DNA of 64,000 bases, taken from the NCBI RefSeq assembly GCF_013349995.1, contig NZ_JABVXF010000020.1, positions 1 to 64,000 of the forward strand, written 5' to 3'. Origin of the DNA: Pseudoalteromonas sp. 0303 (GTDB taxonomy: Bacteria; Pseudomonadota; Gammaproteobacteria; Enterobacterales; Alteromonadaceae). How positions within the stretch are numbered: position 1 is the stretch's first letter; every line of letters begins with the position of its first letter. The position numbers and the translations under genes are program-made. Below the pieces are notes generated by a model, which saw only the letters and a program-made list of their open reading frames with translations, was not told where the DNA came from and searched no databases. This document shows, piece after piece, positions 49,601 to 57,487 of this stretch.

Positions 49601-49809
49601 ACTTGCTCTTCTATGGGCCGGATCACCGACTCTTCGACAATTTGCGCACTTGCACCTGGGTAACTAGCACTAATTTGAACTTGCGGAGGGGTAATTTGCG
49701 GATACATATTCACTGGCAGCAAGGCCATTGAAATTAAACCCGCAATGGTAATAACAATCGAAATTACCAAGGCAAACTTTGGGCGAGATATAAAAGTTTT
49801 ACTGATCAT
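46696..49809 (-). CDS. RND multidrug efflux permease (HAE1/AcrB family)
   Basis: A 1037-residue proton-driven inner-membrane pump. The first helix segment SRPKFALVISIVITIAGLISM, two large periplasmic loops, and TM4 with GLVLAIGIVVDDAIIVIENVER carry the paired Asp residues of the proton relay; TM10 has LIGLSTKTAILIVEFAMEE with the conserved Lys. Twelve helices are expected. Its adaptor gene lies 9 bases upstream in the same operon. No outer-membrane channel gene follows, so a shared TolC is expected. Substrate range cannot be read from sequence. Confidence 0.94.
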   Translation of the reverse strand: MISKTFISRPKFALVISIVITIAGLISMALLPVNMYPQITPPQVQISASYPGASAQIVEESVIRPIEEQVNGVEDMMYIESTSSNNGTANITVYFKVGTDTDIAQVNVQNRVALAEAGLPEEVKRQGVSVKKKSSSMLLGINLYSNQENIDAIFLSNYATNYLTEPLGRINGVASAEVMGEQTYSMRLWLRPDRMASLGLTVSEVQAALQEQNTIVAAGKLGAAPSAPSQQFEYSIQAKGRLKTPEEFGQTIIRSSKDGNFVRLHDIARIELGAASYSTTAKLNQQDTAFIVIYQLTEANATQVANDVKARMAELAKQLPDGVEYSIPYDTTEFINRSIDEVVVTLIQAVGLVILVVFLFLQNWRATLIPTVAIPVSLVGTFAFMMMMDYSINLITLFGLVLAIGIVVDDAIIVIENVERILKEEKLPIKEAVTKAMEQVSGPIVATTLVLLAVFVPVGFMPGITGELYKQFSVTISFAVLISSLNALTLSPALCALLLSEKAMKPIKWLAPFENIITRSTNGYGKVINFILKRTARMALFAVVIFAAAGWLVKTVPTGFVPAEDQGFLFVDVQLPDAAASGRTQDVMHKLGDIVKNEPAATDFIAVSGFSLLGGAGSNNALGIVVLKDWEERTSPELGLRAVLTRLMGLFWAMPDAQIMAFNPPSIPGLGTSAGFEFRLQDSEGREPAELAQVLNGLIYEANQRPELSNVYSTFRANVPQYFLEIDRNKAKAQGVALSDIFLTLQAQLGSLYINDFNQFSRTYRVIMQAESRFRQNPADLQHYYVRNDEGAMVPLTTLAKLEPILGPTSLTHFNLYRSASISGQPAAGYASGDAIKAMQELAEQLPTGYVYEWAGQSKQEIEAGNTAPILFGLAVVFVYLFLVAQYESWTIPFSVIAAVPLALFGAMLALYVIGMENNIYAQVGLVLLIGLSTKTAILIVEFAMEERAAGKSIFEAALNAARLRFRAVLMTALSFVLGVLPLVFASGAGAGSRISLGITVLFGMLAATIFGTLLVPLFYTLVQSMREKIKGTASAE

Positions 49810-49818
49810 ATCTCACTC

Positions 49819-51021
49819 CTAAGAGTTAGCTTTGCTAGAAATAGTGCCGGTTGTTTCATCGACATTTTTTTCAACTGCTTTCACTTCAGCGCCTTGGCGT
49901 ACCTTTTGTAAACCTTCAATAATGACTTTTTCACCGGCCTCTAAGCCTGACTCAACCACCCACATCGCATTAATACGTCGACCCAGTTTAACAATCCGCA
50001 TAGCCACTTTATTTTCATCATCAACAACGAGCACAAACTTACCTTGCTGGTTTTCTTGTACCGCTACTTGAGGAATGAGTGCCAAGTCTTGTTTATTGGT
50101 GCTTTCAACGATCAAGGTGACAAATAAGCCCGGCATGACAATGCCATCTGGGTTATCAAAAGCGGCTCTAAGCTCAACCGTGCCTGTATTGCGGTTAATT
50201 TTGGTATCAGCAAAATCAAGTACGCCTTTATCAGCGAAGGTCGAATTATTCGGTAAGCGTAAAGTTAAATCGATAGGCACATCACGAGGGTCTTTATCTG
50301 ACGGTGCTTGATGATTTTGACGATAAGAGATGTAGTCAGCTTCTTCAACCTGAAAACTTACATAAATTGGATCAACATCGGTCAGCTCCGCAAGCTCATT
50401 GGATGATGGCCCAACAATATTACCCACGTCATAGTTCACTTTACCAATACGCCCTGCAAACGGCGCACGAATTTCGGTATAACTTAGATTGAGTTTTGCT
50501 TTTTCAAGTTCAGCTTCTGCGGCTTTAACAGCTGCAGTGGTTTGCTCAAAATTGGTGGTTAGTTTATCGAGGTCTGATTGTGAAATGAAACCTTGCGCAG
50601 CCACATCTTTACCACGTTTTAAATCGCGTTCAGCGGCGCCTGCTGCGGCAATTTTACTTTTTAAATCAGCCTCAGCTTCTGACACAGTCGAGCGGTACTC
50701 AGATGGGTCAATACGCAGTAAGAGCTGATCTTTTTCAACCGATGAGCCTTCATTAAAGTGACGTTCAATGAGTTCACCCTCAACACGGGCCCTAATCGCA
50801 ACCTCTTGGAATGCTTCAGTGCGTGCAACAAATTCTCGGTAATTACCAACTTCTTGTGTAACGACATTAAATACTGATACAGCCGGTGGCGGCGTAGCTT
50901 GTTGTTGTGCTTTATCATCTGAACAGCCAACCAATGTGGTTGTTAATGCGACAGAAATTGCAACAAAAGCCAAAGAACGAGATGATTGTTTTGTTATGCG
51001 AGCTGTTTTGCGCATCAGCAT
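49819..51021 (-). CDS. RND efflux periplasmic adaptor (membrane fusion protein), lipoprotein
   Basis: A 400-residue AcrA/MexA-like adaptor with a lipobox VGCS near Cys33. The barrel-sandwich halves are at AIRARVEGELIERHFNEGS and LSYTEIRAPFAGRIGKVNYDVG, separated by a coiled hairpin (EAEADLKSKIAAAGAAERDL). The start at 51021 is chosen because AAGGAG lies eight bases upstream; the frame is open to 51069. It links the pump to an outer-membrane channel. Confidence 0.92.
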   Translation of the reverse strand: MLMRKTARITKQSSRSLAFVAISVALTTTLVGCSDDKAQQQATPPPAVSVFNVVTQEVGNYREFVARTEAFQEVAIRARVEGELIERHFNEGSSVEKDQLLLRIDPSEYRSTVSEAEADLKSKIAAAGAAERDLKRGKDVAAQGFISQSDLDKLTTNFEQTTAAVKAAEAELEKAKLNLSYTEIRAPFAGRIGKVNYDVGNIVGPSSNELAELTDVDPIYVSFQVEEADYISYRQNHQAPSDKDPRDVPIDLTLRLPNNSTFADKGVLDFADTKINRNTGTVELRAAFDNPDGIVMPGLFVTLIVESTNKQDLALIPQVAVQENQQGKFVLVVDDENKVAMRIVKLGRRINAMWVVESGLEAGEKVIIEGLQKVRQGAEVKAVEKNVDETTGTISSKANS

Positions 51022-51279
51022 ATATTTACTCCTTGTAGCGCGACTTAAAGCTAAGTCTAGTCGTGTCATGGGATTTTGCGAAAGTATCTAACTAATCACA
51101 AAATCAAACTAGCGATGAACTAGCATCTTTGTTTTAAAAATATACACCAATTTGTAACTAAATATATGACAAGGTTACCCATTTTTGGAAAATATAATGA
51201 TTCCTTGCGACACATCAGCAATTCTTTACTTAGTTGTAATTAACTCGTAAGCTCTAACAAACAGGTCAGAGGAGTTACC

Positions 51280-52071
51280 ATGATAAAACTAGAAATAAAA
51301 CAACAAGTCGCATGGGTTAGCCTTGCTCGTCCCGAGAAACAAAATGCACTCAGTTTTGCCATGTTTGTCGAGCTTTCAAACGTAATCAAAAAAATTAAAC
51401 GTGATCGCAGTTTGCGTGCGGTGGTTATCTCTGGCGAAGGCGAACACTTTTGCTCTGGACTGGATGTTGCTGCGGTGATGAAAAAGCCAAGCAATATCAT
51501 CAAGCTTTTATTCAAGTGGTTACCAGGAAACCAAAACTTAGCGCAAAAAGTAGTGCTAGGTTGGCAAGACTTAAGTATTCCGGTGATTGCAAAAGTGACC
51601 GGGCACTGCTTTGGTGGCGGTATGCAAATCGCACTTGGTGCTGATTACCGCATCGTCGATAAAAACGCTAAATTAGCGATCATGGAAGCTCGTTGGGGCT
51701 TATGCCCTGATATGGGGGCTAACGTGGTGCTTGCAGGTTTAATGAAGCGTGACCAAGCACTTTGGTTAGCAAGTCATGCAGGGCCTGTCTCTGCTGAAGA
51801 TGCTAAGGAGTATGGCTTAGTTACACAACTCACTGATGACGTTGATAAACAAACCGATGCTGTACTAGAAACCCTCATGGCGCGTTCGCCAGATACCTTG
51901 GCAGCAATTAAACGAATTACTCAGCAAAGCTACCGTTCACAGCAGCGTAAAATTCTCGCTAAAGAAACCTGGAGTCAAATTCGCTTACTGATGAACCCTA
52001 ATACTAAAAAGGCGATTGCAAAGGCGAAAGGTGCAGAGGATATTCAATTTAATAATGCCAAATCATGGTAA
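51280..52071 (+). CDS. Crotonase-family enoyl-CoA hydratase/isomerase
   Basis: A 263-residue crotonase with the CoA-binding ARPEKQNALSF, the first oxyanion-hole segment HFCSGLDV, and the second GHCFGGGMQIALGADYRI; a Glu is present in IMEARWGLCPDMG, where hydratases have their second acid. This could hydrate enoyl-CoA or isomerise it; similar short-chain members with the WGLCPDM segment are annotated simply as crotonase/enoyl-CoA hydratase. GAGGAG precedes the ATG. It stands alone, divergent from the RND operon. Confidence 0.85.
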   Translation: MIKLEIKQQVAWVSLARPEKQNALSFAMFVELSNVIKKIKRDRSLRAVVISGEGEHFCSGLDVAAVMKKPSNIIKLLFKWLPGNQNLAQKVVLGWQDLSIPVIAKVTGHCFGGGMQIALGADYRIVDKNAKLAIMEARWGLCPDMGANVVLAGLMKRDQALWLASHAGPVSAEDAKEYGLVTQLTDDVDKQTDAVLETLMARSPDTLAAIKRITQQSYRSQQRKILAKETWSQIRLLMNPNTKKAIAKAKGAEDIQFNNAKSW

Positions 52072-52140
52072 GCTAAAGTCGCATAGTACAACTGACAAGG
52101 GTATGATGTAGTTGTACTTTATTCGCAATTATCCTGACTT

Positions 52141-52494
52141 ATGAAATACCTTATCAGTAGTGTCATTATTCTTACCTGCTTAGCCGTTGCCAAGTTTTTA
52201 ACGGCTTTGCTTGAAAGCTCTTTCCCTGCCCCATTACTCGGTATGGTGTTACTGCTCGTGCTACTATTAACGGGCCTCGTAAAAGAACAACATTTAAAAC
52301 CAACAGCCAGCCCTTTACTTAATTACATGCCGTTGTTCTTCATCCCTGCAGGGGTTGGCATTATTGAGCACCTAGGTTTAATTTCGCAGAACTGGCCTTT
52401 ATTACTAACTATTTTTATTGTCGTGCCGCTGAGTAGTGTTGTACTCATAGGCGCTGTTATCGCTTATTTTAAGGGCCGCGAAAATGACAGTTAG
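52141..52494 (+). CDS. CidA/LrgA family membrane protein
   Basis: A 117-residue protein with four helices, including the LrgA-type SSFPAPLLGMVLLLVLLL and NYMPLFFIPAGVGIIEH segments. LrgA/CidA were first described as holin-like in Staphylococcus and in other bacteria form pyruvate or small-molecule transporters with LrgB. It overlaps the lrgB-like gene by 11 bases. Confidence 0.86.
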   Translation: MKYLISSVIILTCLAVAKFLTALLESSFPAPLLGMVLLLVLLLTGLVKEQHLKPTASPLLNYMPLFFIPAGVGIIEHLGLISQNWPLLLTIFIVVPLSSVVLIGAVIAYFKGRENDS

Positions 52495-53194
52495 TTTATG
52501 GTGGCTCTGCGTTCCGTGCATTATTGCGCTTTTCTTAGTACTGCGTTTTTTAAACGCGAAAACCCAGTATGCCACTGCCAAAGCGCTTAGTAATCCTGTG
52601 TGCTGGGCAATTATATTAACTGCAGCCTTGTTAGTAGCACTAAAGCTTCCTTATGAGCCTTTTGCCGAGCACAGTAAAGTTTTAAGCTGGTTGCTTGAGC
52701 CTGCCATTGTGGCATTGGCTTTACCGCTTTATCAGCAATTTATCCATGTCAAAAAGAACCTGCTGCTAATCCTCATAAGTTGTAGCTTAGGGGTGATCAA
52801 TGCCACCTTGGTCGCCTCGCTAATATGTTATTTTTTTGCAGCCCCTGCTCAGCTAAGCGCATCCCTAGCAAGTTTATCTGTAACAACACCCATCACCTTG
52901 TTAGTAACAGAGTCACTAGGCGGCATCCCTTCTTTAGCAGCAGCCATGGTGATTTTTATTGGCGTACTTGGGGCTATATTTGGTAATTTGATTTTCTGGC
53001 TTATCAATATCCGCAATGCCCAAGCAAAAGGTGTTGCCATTGGTACCGCTTGCCATGCCATTGGCACAGCATCACTGATTAGTGATCAGCCAAAAGCAGG
53101 TGCCTTTGCCTCTGTGGCGATGGCATTAAGTGCGCTTCTCAGCGCTATAATAGTGCCGATACTCTATCCTGTTATTCAGCATGTTCTGGTATAG
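52484..53194 (+). CDS. LrgB family membrane protein
   Basis: A 236-residue polytopic protein with about seven helices. The segments NPVCWAIILTAALLVALK, LEPAIVALALPLYQQF, SVTTPITLLVTESLGGIPSL and AIGTACHAIGTASLIS are hallmarks of LrgB/YohK. It is translationally coupled to the LrgA-like gene and followed 33 bases later by the MscS channel gene. Confidence 0.9.
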   Translation: MTVSLWWLCVPCIIALFLVLRFLNAKTQYATAKALSNPVCWAIILTAALLVALKLPYEPFAEHSKVLSWLLEPAIVALALPLYQQFIHVKKNLLLILISCSLGVINATLVASLICYFFAAPAQLSASLASLSVTTPITLLVTESLGGIPSLAAAMVIFIGVLGAIFGNLIFWLINIRNAQAKGVAIGTACHAIGTASLISDQPKAGAFASVAMALSALLSAIIVPILYPVIQHVLV

Positions 53195-53227
53195 TCAGAA
53201 TTCGCAGTAACCTTGTTAGGAAAACAC

Positions 53228-54067
53228 ATGATTGACTCAGAAATTCAGCAAGTCGAAAAATACTACAATCTGATTATGGAATATTTGGTCACCTACAGTA
53301 TGCAAATTTTAGGTGCCATCTTAATTCTATTTATTGGTTTATGGATTGCGCAAAAAGTATCGAATATGGTTGCTGGCCTCATGCAGCGTCACAATATCGA
53401 TATCACCCTCACCAACTTTGTCAGTAATGTCATCAAAGTATTGCTGATCATCATGTTCTTGGTTATTGCCCTTGGCAAAATTGGTATAAGCGTGACCCCA
53501 TTTGTCGCTGCCATTGGTGCAGCATCACTCGGTGCTGGTTTAGCAATGCAAGGCATGCTTTCAAACTACGGTGCGGGCCTTGCCATCATTGCAACAAGGC
53601 CATTTGTTGTTGGCGATACTATTGAAGTAAAAGGCGTGAGTGGGCAAGTTAAAACCATTGAGCTTGGTCACACAATTCTGATTAACGAAGAAAAAGTCGA
53701 AATCACCATTCCTAACAAACATATTGTTGGTGAAATTTTACATAACTCGTTTAGCTATTCATTAGTTAAAGGTGAAATAGACATCGCTTATGATGCCAAT
53801 GCAGATCTCGCTATTGAGCTTATCGAAAAAGTGTTAGACGAGCATGAACTAGTTAGTGACTCTCCTCATGCACAAGTCGGTATTGAGCGTTTTGCTGAGA
53901 GCGGTGTTACCTTGAGCTATCGCTTTTGGGTGCCAACCACCAAAATTATTGAGACCAAATTAGCGGTGAACCGCAATGTATTTAAAGCAATTCAAGGGGC
54001 GGATATCGAAATTCCTTTCCCACAACGAATTGTTACCCTCAATCAAACTAATGATAAAGGCGCTTAA
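53228..54067 (+). CDS. Small-conductance mechanosensitive channel (MscS family)
   Basis: A 279-residue MscS-type channel that releases solutes on hypo-osmotic shock. Three helices precede the pore-lining TM3 GAASLGAGLAMQGMLSNYGAG near residue 100, followed by the MscS core FVVGDTIEVKGVSGQVKTIE and the cytoplasmic beta domain IPNKHIVGEILHNSF. I use ATG 53228 with TAGGA upstream; the frame also reads from a TTG at 53213. Size is close to E. coli MscS (286). Confidence 0.93.
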   Translation: MIDSEIQQVEKYYNLIMEYLVTYSMQILGAILILFIGLWIAQKVSNMVAGLMQRHNIDITLTNFVSNVIKVLLIIMFLVIALGKIGISVTPFVAAIGAASLGAGLAMQGMLSNYGAGLAIIATRPFVVGDTIEVKGVSGQVKTIELGHTILINEEKVEITIPNKHIVGEILHNSFSYSLVKGEIDIAYDANADLAIELIEKVLDEHELVSDSPHAQVGIERFAESGVTLSYRFWVPTTKIIETKLAVNRNVFKAIQGADIEIPFPQRIVTLNQTNDKGA

Positions 54068-54080
54068 TAGCGCCTTTTTT
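54056..54080 (+). terminator. Intrinsic terminator of the MscS gene
   Basis: AAAGGCGCT (54056-54064) pairs with AGCGCCTTT (54069-54077), followed by more Ts. The 5' arm includes the end of the coding sequence. Confidence 0.88.
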
Positions 54081-54131
54081 GCAGCTCGTCGACAGAGATT
54101 GTGTTTGTTCAAAAGATTGTAGTACAATTTA

Positions 54132-54152
54132 AATGATAACAATTACTATCAT
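54132..54152 (+). promoter_or_regulatory. Candidate Fur box upstream of the PepSY gene
   Basis: ATGATAACAATTACTATCAT (54133-54152) is a near-palindrome 26 bases before the start codon. Aligned by eye the 19 bases from 54132 match 13 positions of the Fur consensus. PepSY-TM proteins near iron-uptake genes are commonly Fur-repressed. Confidence 0.55.
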
Positions 54153-54177
54153 CAATTAACGTCGGGCTATTTTTACC

Positions 54178-55320
54178 ATGAGTAAACGTCTTTGGTTCCA
54201 ACTACATGGTTGGTTTTCGCTCCCAGTATGGGTGCTATTTTGCTTTATTTGCGTCACAGGTACTGTGTCGGTTATTAGCCATGAGCTTACTTGGCTGACC
54301 AACAGTGAAGCACGAGCAAACAACCCAAATGATTTACCAGCACTTGGTGTTGATCAAGTTATTAATAGCGTTGAAAAAGCCTACCCGACTGCCGATGTAA
54401 TGAGTGTACTTACTTATGAGCCTTACTTGGTTAATGCGGTTATTTTCACTGATACCGACAAACCTTATGCTGTAGCTTACGTCAATCAATACACCGGCGA
54501 AGTACAAGCGGTTAATGACACTATCTCATTCATTGAATTTATGCGTACCCTACACGGCTGGCTATTCTTCCCTTGGCAAGAAGGTTACAGCGTAGGTTAC
54601 TACCTCGTCAGCGCCATGGCTTTTGTCCTTTTAGGTGCACTAGTAACAGGCTTAGTGATTTATAAAAACTTTTGGCGTGCATTTAGCCAGCCAAAACTAC
54701 GTTTTAATCAAGGTAAAAAAACCTTTCTAAAAGATTTACATACCTTAAGTGGCGTTTGGTCAATTTGGTTTATGGCAGTAATGGCACTAACAGGCCTGTG
54801 GTATTTAGTGCAAGCCATCATGTGGCATAACGAAATAGACATAGAAGAGCACGCACCGCTCGTGGCGGTTTCAACTTTACCTGCGGATAAACAAACACCG
54901 CCAACCGATTTAAAAGCGGCACTGGCTATTACCAAAGAGAAATACCCAGATTTCAAACCTAGCTATGTGATGCTGCCAGAGCATAACCGTGGCATGTTTA
55001 ATATCATGGGCAGTGGCGATACTATTTTCTACGATAACTACGCTTACTCAACCTCAATCAATCCTTGGACGGGTGAAATTGCAGCAAGCAAAAGCCCAGA
55101 AACCATGTCGGGATTACTCACCCTTTCACATATCGCCGATCCGCTGCATTACGGTAATATTGGCGGTCTGTGGACAAAGGTTATTTGGTTTATCTTTGGT
55201 TTAATTTTAAGTGGTATGTCGATCACTGGCTTTATGATGTACGCCGCAAAATTAGTAAATAACAAACCTGTAAAAGCGCGCCAATCAGCGCCAGTAAATA
55301 ACGTTCAGGAGGCAAACTAA
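54178..55320 (+). CDS. PepSY-associated transmembrane protein (iron-uptake type)
   Basis: A 380-residue inner-membrane protein of the PepSY_TM family. Helix one (residues 10-32, LPVWVLFCFICVTGTVSVISH) is followed by a periplasmic PepSY-type segment, two helices around 140-165, a third at 190-215 (GVWSIWFMAVMALTGLWYL), a second PepSY region and a C-terminal helix near 345-365. Conserved His in RTLHGWLFFPW and KDLHTLSGVW suggest heme or metal binding, as in ferric-siderophore reductase-like members. A Fur-like site precedes it. Its stop overlaps the next start by one base (TAATG), so the two proteins are made together. Confidence 0.85.
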   Translation: MSKRLWFQLHGWFSLPVWVLFCFICVTGTVSVISHELTWLTNSEARANNPNDLPALGVDQVINSVEKAYPTADVMSVLTYEPYLVNAVIFTDTDKPYAVAYVNQYTGEVQAVNDTISFIEFMRTLHGWLFFPWQEGYSVGYYLVSAMAFVLLGALVTGLVIYKNFWRAFSQPKLRFNQGKKTFLKDLHTLSGVWSIWFMAVMALTGLWYLVQAIMWHNEIDIEEHAPLVAVSTLPADKQTPPTDLKAALAITKEKYPDFKPSYVMLPEHNRGMFNIMGSGDTIFYDNYAYSTSINPWTGEIAASKSPETMSGLLTLSHIADPLHYGNIGGLWTKVIWFIFGLILSGMSITGFMMYAAKLVNNKPVKARQSAPVNNVQEAN

Positions 55321-55790
55321 TGGCTCGTTTACAAGCAACTTGGTGGCAGCGTAAAAAGTATGTTTTACATGCTGTGGTACTGGCTTTACCTGTATGGTTC
55401 ATTTATCATTCATTGAACCCTCAGTTTCCTGCACTTTGGCAAGAGCAACAAGCGGGCGAATTTAAAATCGCCCCGATGCCGCTAAATGAAGATGCCCCGT
55501 ACTCACACCACAATGAGTATGTGAAAGATTTCTTTATCGCCTTTAATCAAGGTGACATAAGCAATGTTCGTCAGGCGTATTTAAACATTGGCCAAGCGCC
55601 TTTAGCACTAACAGAGTTTGCTAAAGATGAAGAAGGCATAATGCATGGCACCAATCATGGTCAGCACGCCCACGCGATAGCTCCTAAAACCATCTCAGCA
55701 GATGATAAACTGTGGATCACAATACAAACTTGGCAAGGCCAACTGCATACCCTCAAATGGGATATTCCCAGCCAGTTTATTACTCAATAA
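55320..55790 (+). CDS. Membrane-anchored His-rich protein, partner of the PepSY protein
   Basis: A 156-residue protein with one N-terminal helix (residues 14-30, YVLHAVVLALPVWFIYH) and a periplasmic domain. The segment HGTNHGQHAHA (about residues 109-119) has five His residues and may bind metal; SHHNEYVKDF adds two more. I do not recognise a named family. It is coupled to the PepSY gene by TAATG overlap and lies before a terminator, so the pair forms a two-gene operon under the probable Fur site. Confidence 0.7.
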   Translation: MARLQATWWQRKKYVLHAVVLALPVWFIYHSLNPQFPALWQEQQAGEFKIAPMPLNEDAPYSHHNEYVKDFFIAFNQGDISNVRQAYLNIGQAPLALTEFAKDEEGIMHGTNHGQHAHAIAPKTISADDKLWITIQTWQGQLHTLKWDIPSQFITQ

Positions 55791-55796
55791 CATCCG

Positions 55797-55822
55797 AAAA
55801 GCCACTCACTGAGTGGCTTTTT
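55797..55822 (+). terminator. Intrinsic terminator of the PepSY operon
   Basis: AAAGCCACT (55798-55806) pairs with AGTGGCTTT, loop CACTG, followed by a T run. It lies 8 bases beyond the last stop. Confidence 0.88.
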
Positions 55823-55865
55823 TGTATCTCAGCTAAACACTAAAGTCCCTTCCAAAACAGTCAAA

Positions 55866-55892
55866 GGTAAAATTTTTGTTAATTATTTTACC
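55866..55892. promoter_or_regulatory. Inverted repeat upstream of the arabinanase gene
   Basis: GGTAAAA (55866-55872) and TTTTACC (55886-55892) form an inverted repeat with a 13-base AT-rich spacer, about 150 bases before the gene. It could be an operator for a carbohydrate regulator; no regulator is nearby. Confidence 0.3.
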
Positions 55893-56040
55893 GATCACCT
55901 TTACAAATGTAATAATATAATAAAGTATTATAAATAGTTTTCATTTGCACTAATCCTCTTAAGAGAGTTGGTGTTGATCAAAACTCATCCAAGGAGCAGA
56001 ACACACAAGGAAAGCTCAATAACAATGATTTGGAGACACA

Positions 56041-57453
56041 ATGATACTTTCAAAAAAAGCCCTAGCTGCACTCAGCTTGGCAACAACACTCATACTGCCC
56101 AATGCTTATGCGATTGATAATGGCGTATACACCATTAAATCAAAGTACAGTGCTAAGTTTGTTGAAGTAGCCAGCGCGCAAACCAACGATGGTGCGAATG
56201 TTAGTCAATGGGCTGACACGAATCACGACACCCAGCGCTGGTTAATTACTAATATAGGTGGCAGCAACTATTCGGTTATTAACTTAAATAGTGGTAAAGC
56301 CCTAGAGGTGTTTGACTTCTCGACTGCCGATGGCGGCAATGTGGTGCAATATGAGTACGCTAATCTTGCCAGCCAACACTGGCAAATTAATGATGAAGGT
56401 AGCGGCTATTACAGCTTCATTAACGATCACAGTGGTAAGGCACTCGACCTTTATGCTTTTGATGGCAACGATGGCGCGAATATTAGCCAGTGGAGCTACA
56501 ACGGCAGCGATGCACAGCAGTGGCAGCTAACCAAGCTTGCTAATGTTGAATCAACCCCTTGGGATCCATCCACAACCAATGGCGCTGCAGATCACTGGCC
56601 ACTTACTGGTAATTTAGTCACCCACGATCCAACCCTTGGCTATGAAAATGGCACTTGGTGGGTTTTTCAAACAGGCCCTGGTATCTACGGTAAATATTCA
56701 AGTAACGGTGTAGATTGGAATGATGCGCAGCCAATTTTCTCAAATGGTTTAAGCTGGTGGAGTAACTATGTACCAGATCATGATGGAATTGATGTCTGGG
56801 CGCCTGAATTAAAAAGCTACAATGGTCGTAGCTGGCTTTATTATTCGATTTCGACCTTTGGTTCACGTGTTAGCGCTATTGGCCTTACCTCAGCAAGTAG
56901 TGTGGCAGCCGGTGATTGGCGTGATGATGGTTTAGTAATTAACACGACCAATAGCAATAATTATAACGCCATTGACCCCGATCTCGTGGTAGCAAAAGAT
57001 GGTGCACCTTGGCTTGCCTTTGGCTCATGGAATTCGGGTATTAAACTAACGCGTATTAACCCAATGACCATGAAACCATTTGGTCAAATCTACTCTTTAG
57101 CAAGTCGCTCTGGTGGCATCGAAGCACCTACCATAGTGTATCGCCAAGGCTATTACTATTTGTTTGTTTCAGTAGGCAAATGCTGTGATGGCACGAATAG
57201 TACTTACCGTATTGCGTATGGTCGCTCTAGTGACATCCGCGGTCCATACCTAGATAAAAATGGCACCGACATGCTAGCTAGCGGCGGGAGCATTCTTGAT
57301 GCGGGTAATAGCCAATGGGTAGGTCCAGGTGGACAAGACATTTTAAATACCGATGTGATTGTTCGTCATGCTTATGATGCAGGTGATAATGGTACCCCTA
57401 AATTGCTCATCAGCACCCTGAATTGGGATGCTAATGGTTGGCCTAAATACTAG
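56041..57453 (+). CDS. Secreted GH43 endo-arabinanase with ricin-type lectin domain
   Basis: A 470-residue secreted enzyme expected to cut alpha-1,5-arabinan. Signal peptide 1-24 (ends PNAYA). Residues about 25-163 are a CBM13-like ricin B trefoil with three repeats ending in QRWLI, QHWQI and QQWQL. Residues about 178-470 are a GH43 five-bladed propeller with the three catalytic acids in context: base Asp in THDPTLGYENG, modulator Asp in AIDPDLVV, and acid Glu in GGIEAPTIVY. The GPGGQDI and STYRIAYGRS segments are also typical of arabinanases. GGAG lies five bases before ATG. It is a lone gene with its own terminator. An exact substrate needs assays. Confidence 0.9.
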   Translation: MILSKKALAALSLATTLILPNAYAIDNGVYTIKSKYSAKFVEVASAQTNDGANVSQWADTNHDTQRWLITNIGGSNYSVINLNSGKALEVFDFSTADGGNVVQYEYANLASQHWQINDEGSGYYSFINDHSGKALDLYAFDGNDGANISQWSYNGSDAQQWQLTKLANVESTPWDPSTTNGAADHWPLTGNLVTHDPTLGYENGTWWVFQTGPGIYGKYSSNGVDWNDAQPIFSNGLSWWSNYVPDHDGIDVWAPELKSYNGRSWLYYSISTFGSRVSAIGLTSASSVAAGDWRDDGLVINTTNSNNYNAIDPDLVVAKDGAPWLAFGSWNSGIKLTRINPMTMKPFGQIYSLASRSGGIEAPTIVYRQGYYYLFVSVGKCCDGTNSTYRIAYGRSSDIRGPYLDKNGTDMLASGGSILDAGNSQWVGPGGQDILNTDVIVRHAYDAGDNGTPKLLISTLNWDANGWPKY

Positions 57454-57464
57454 TTCTCCCCACT

Positions 57465-57487
57465 AAGCGCGTGCAAGCGCGCTTTTT
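57465..57487 (+). terminator. Intrinsic terminator of the arabinanase gene
   Basis: AAGCGCG (57465-57471) pairs with CGCGCTT (57478-57484) and is followed by Ts. It lies between convergent genes. Confidence 0.8.
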
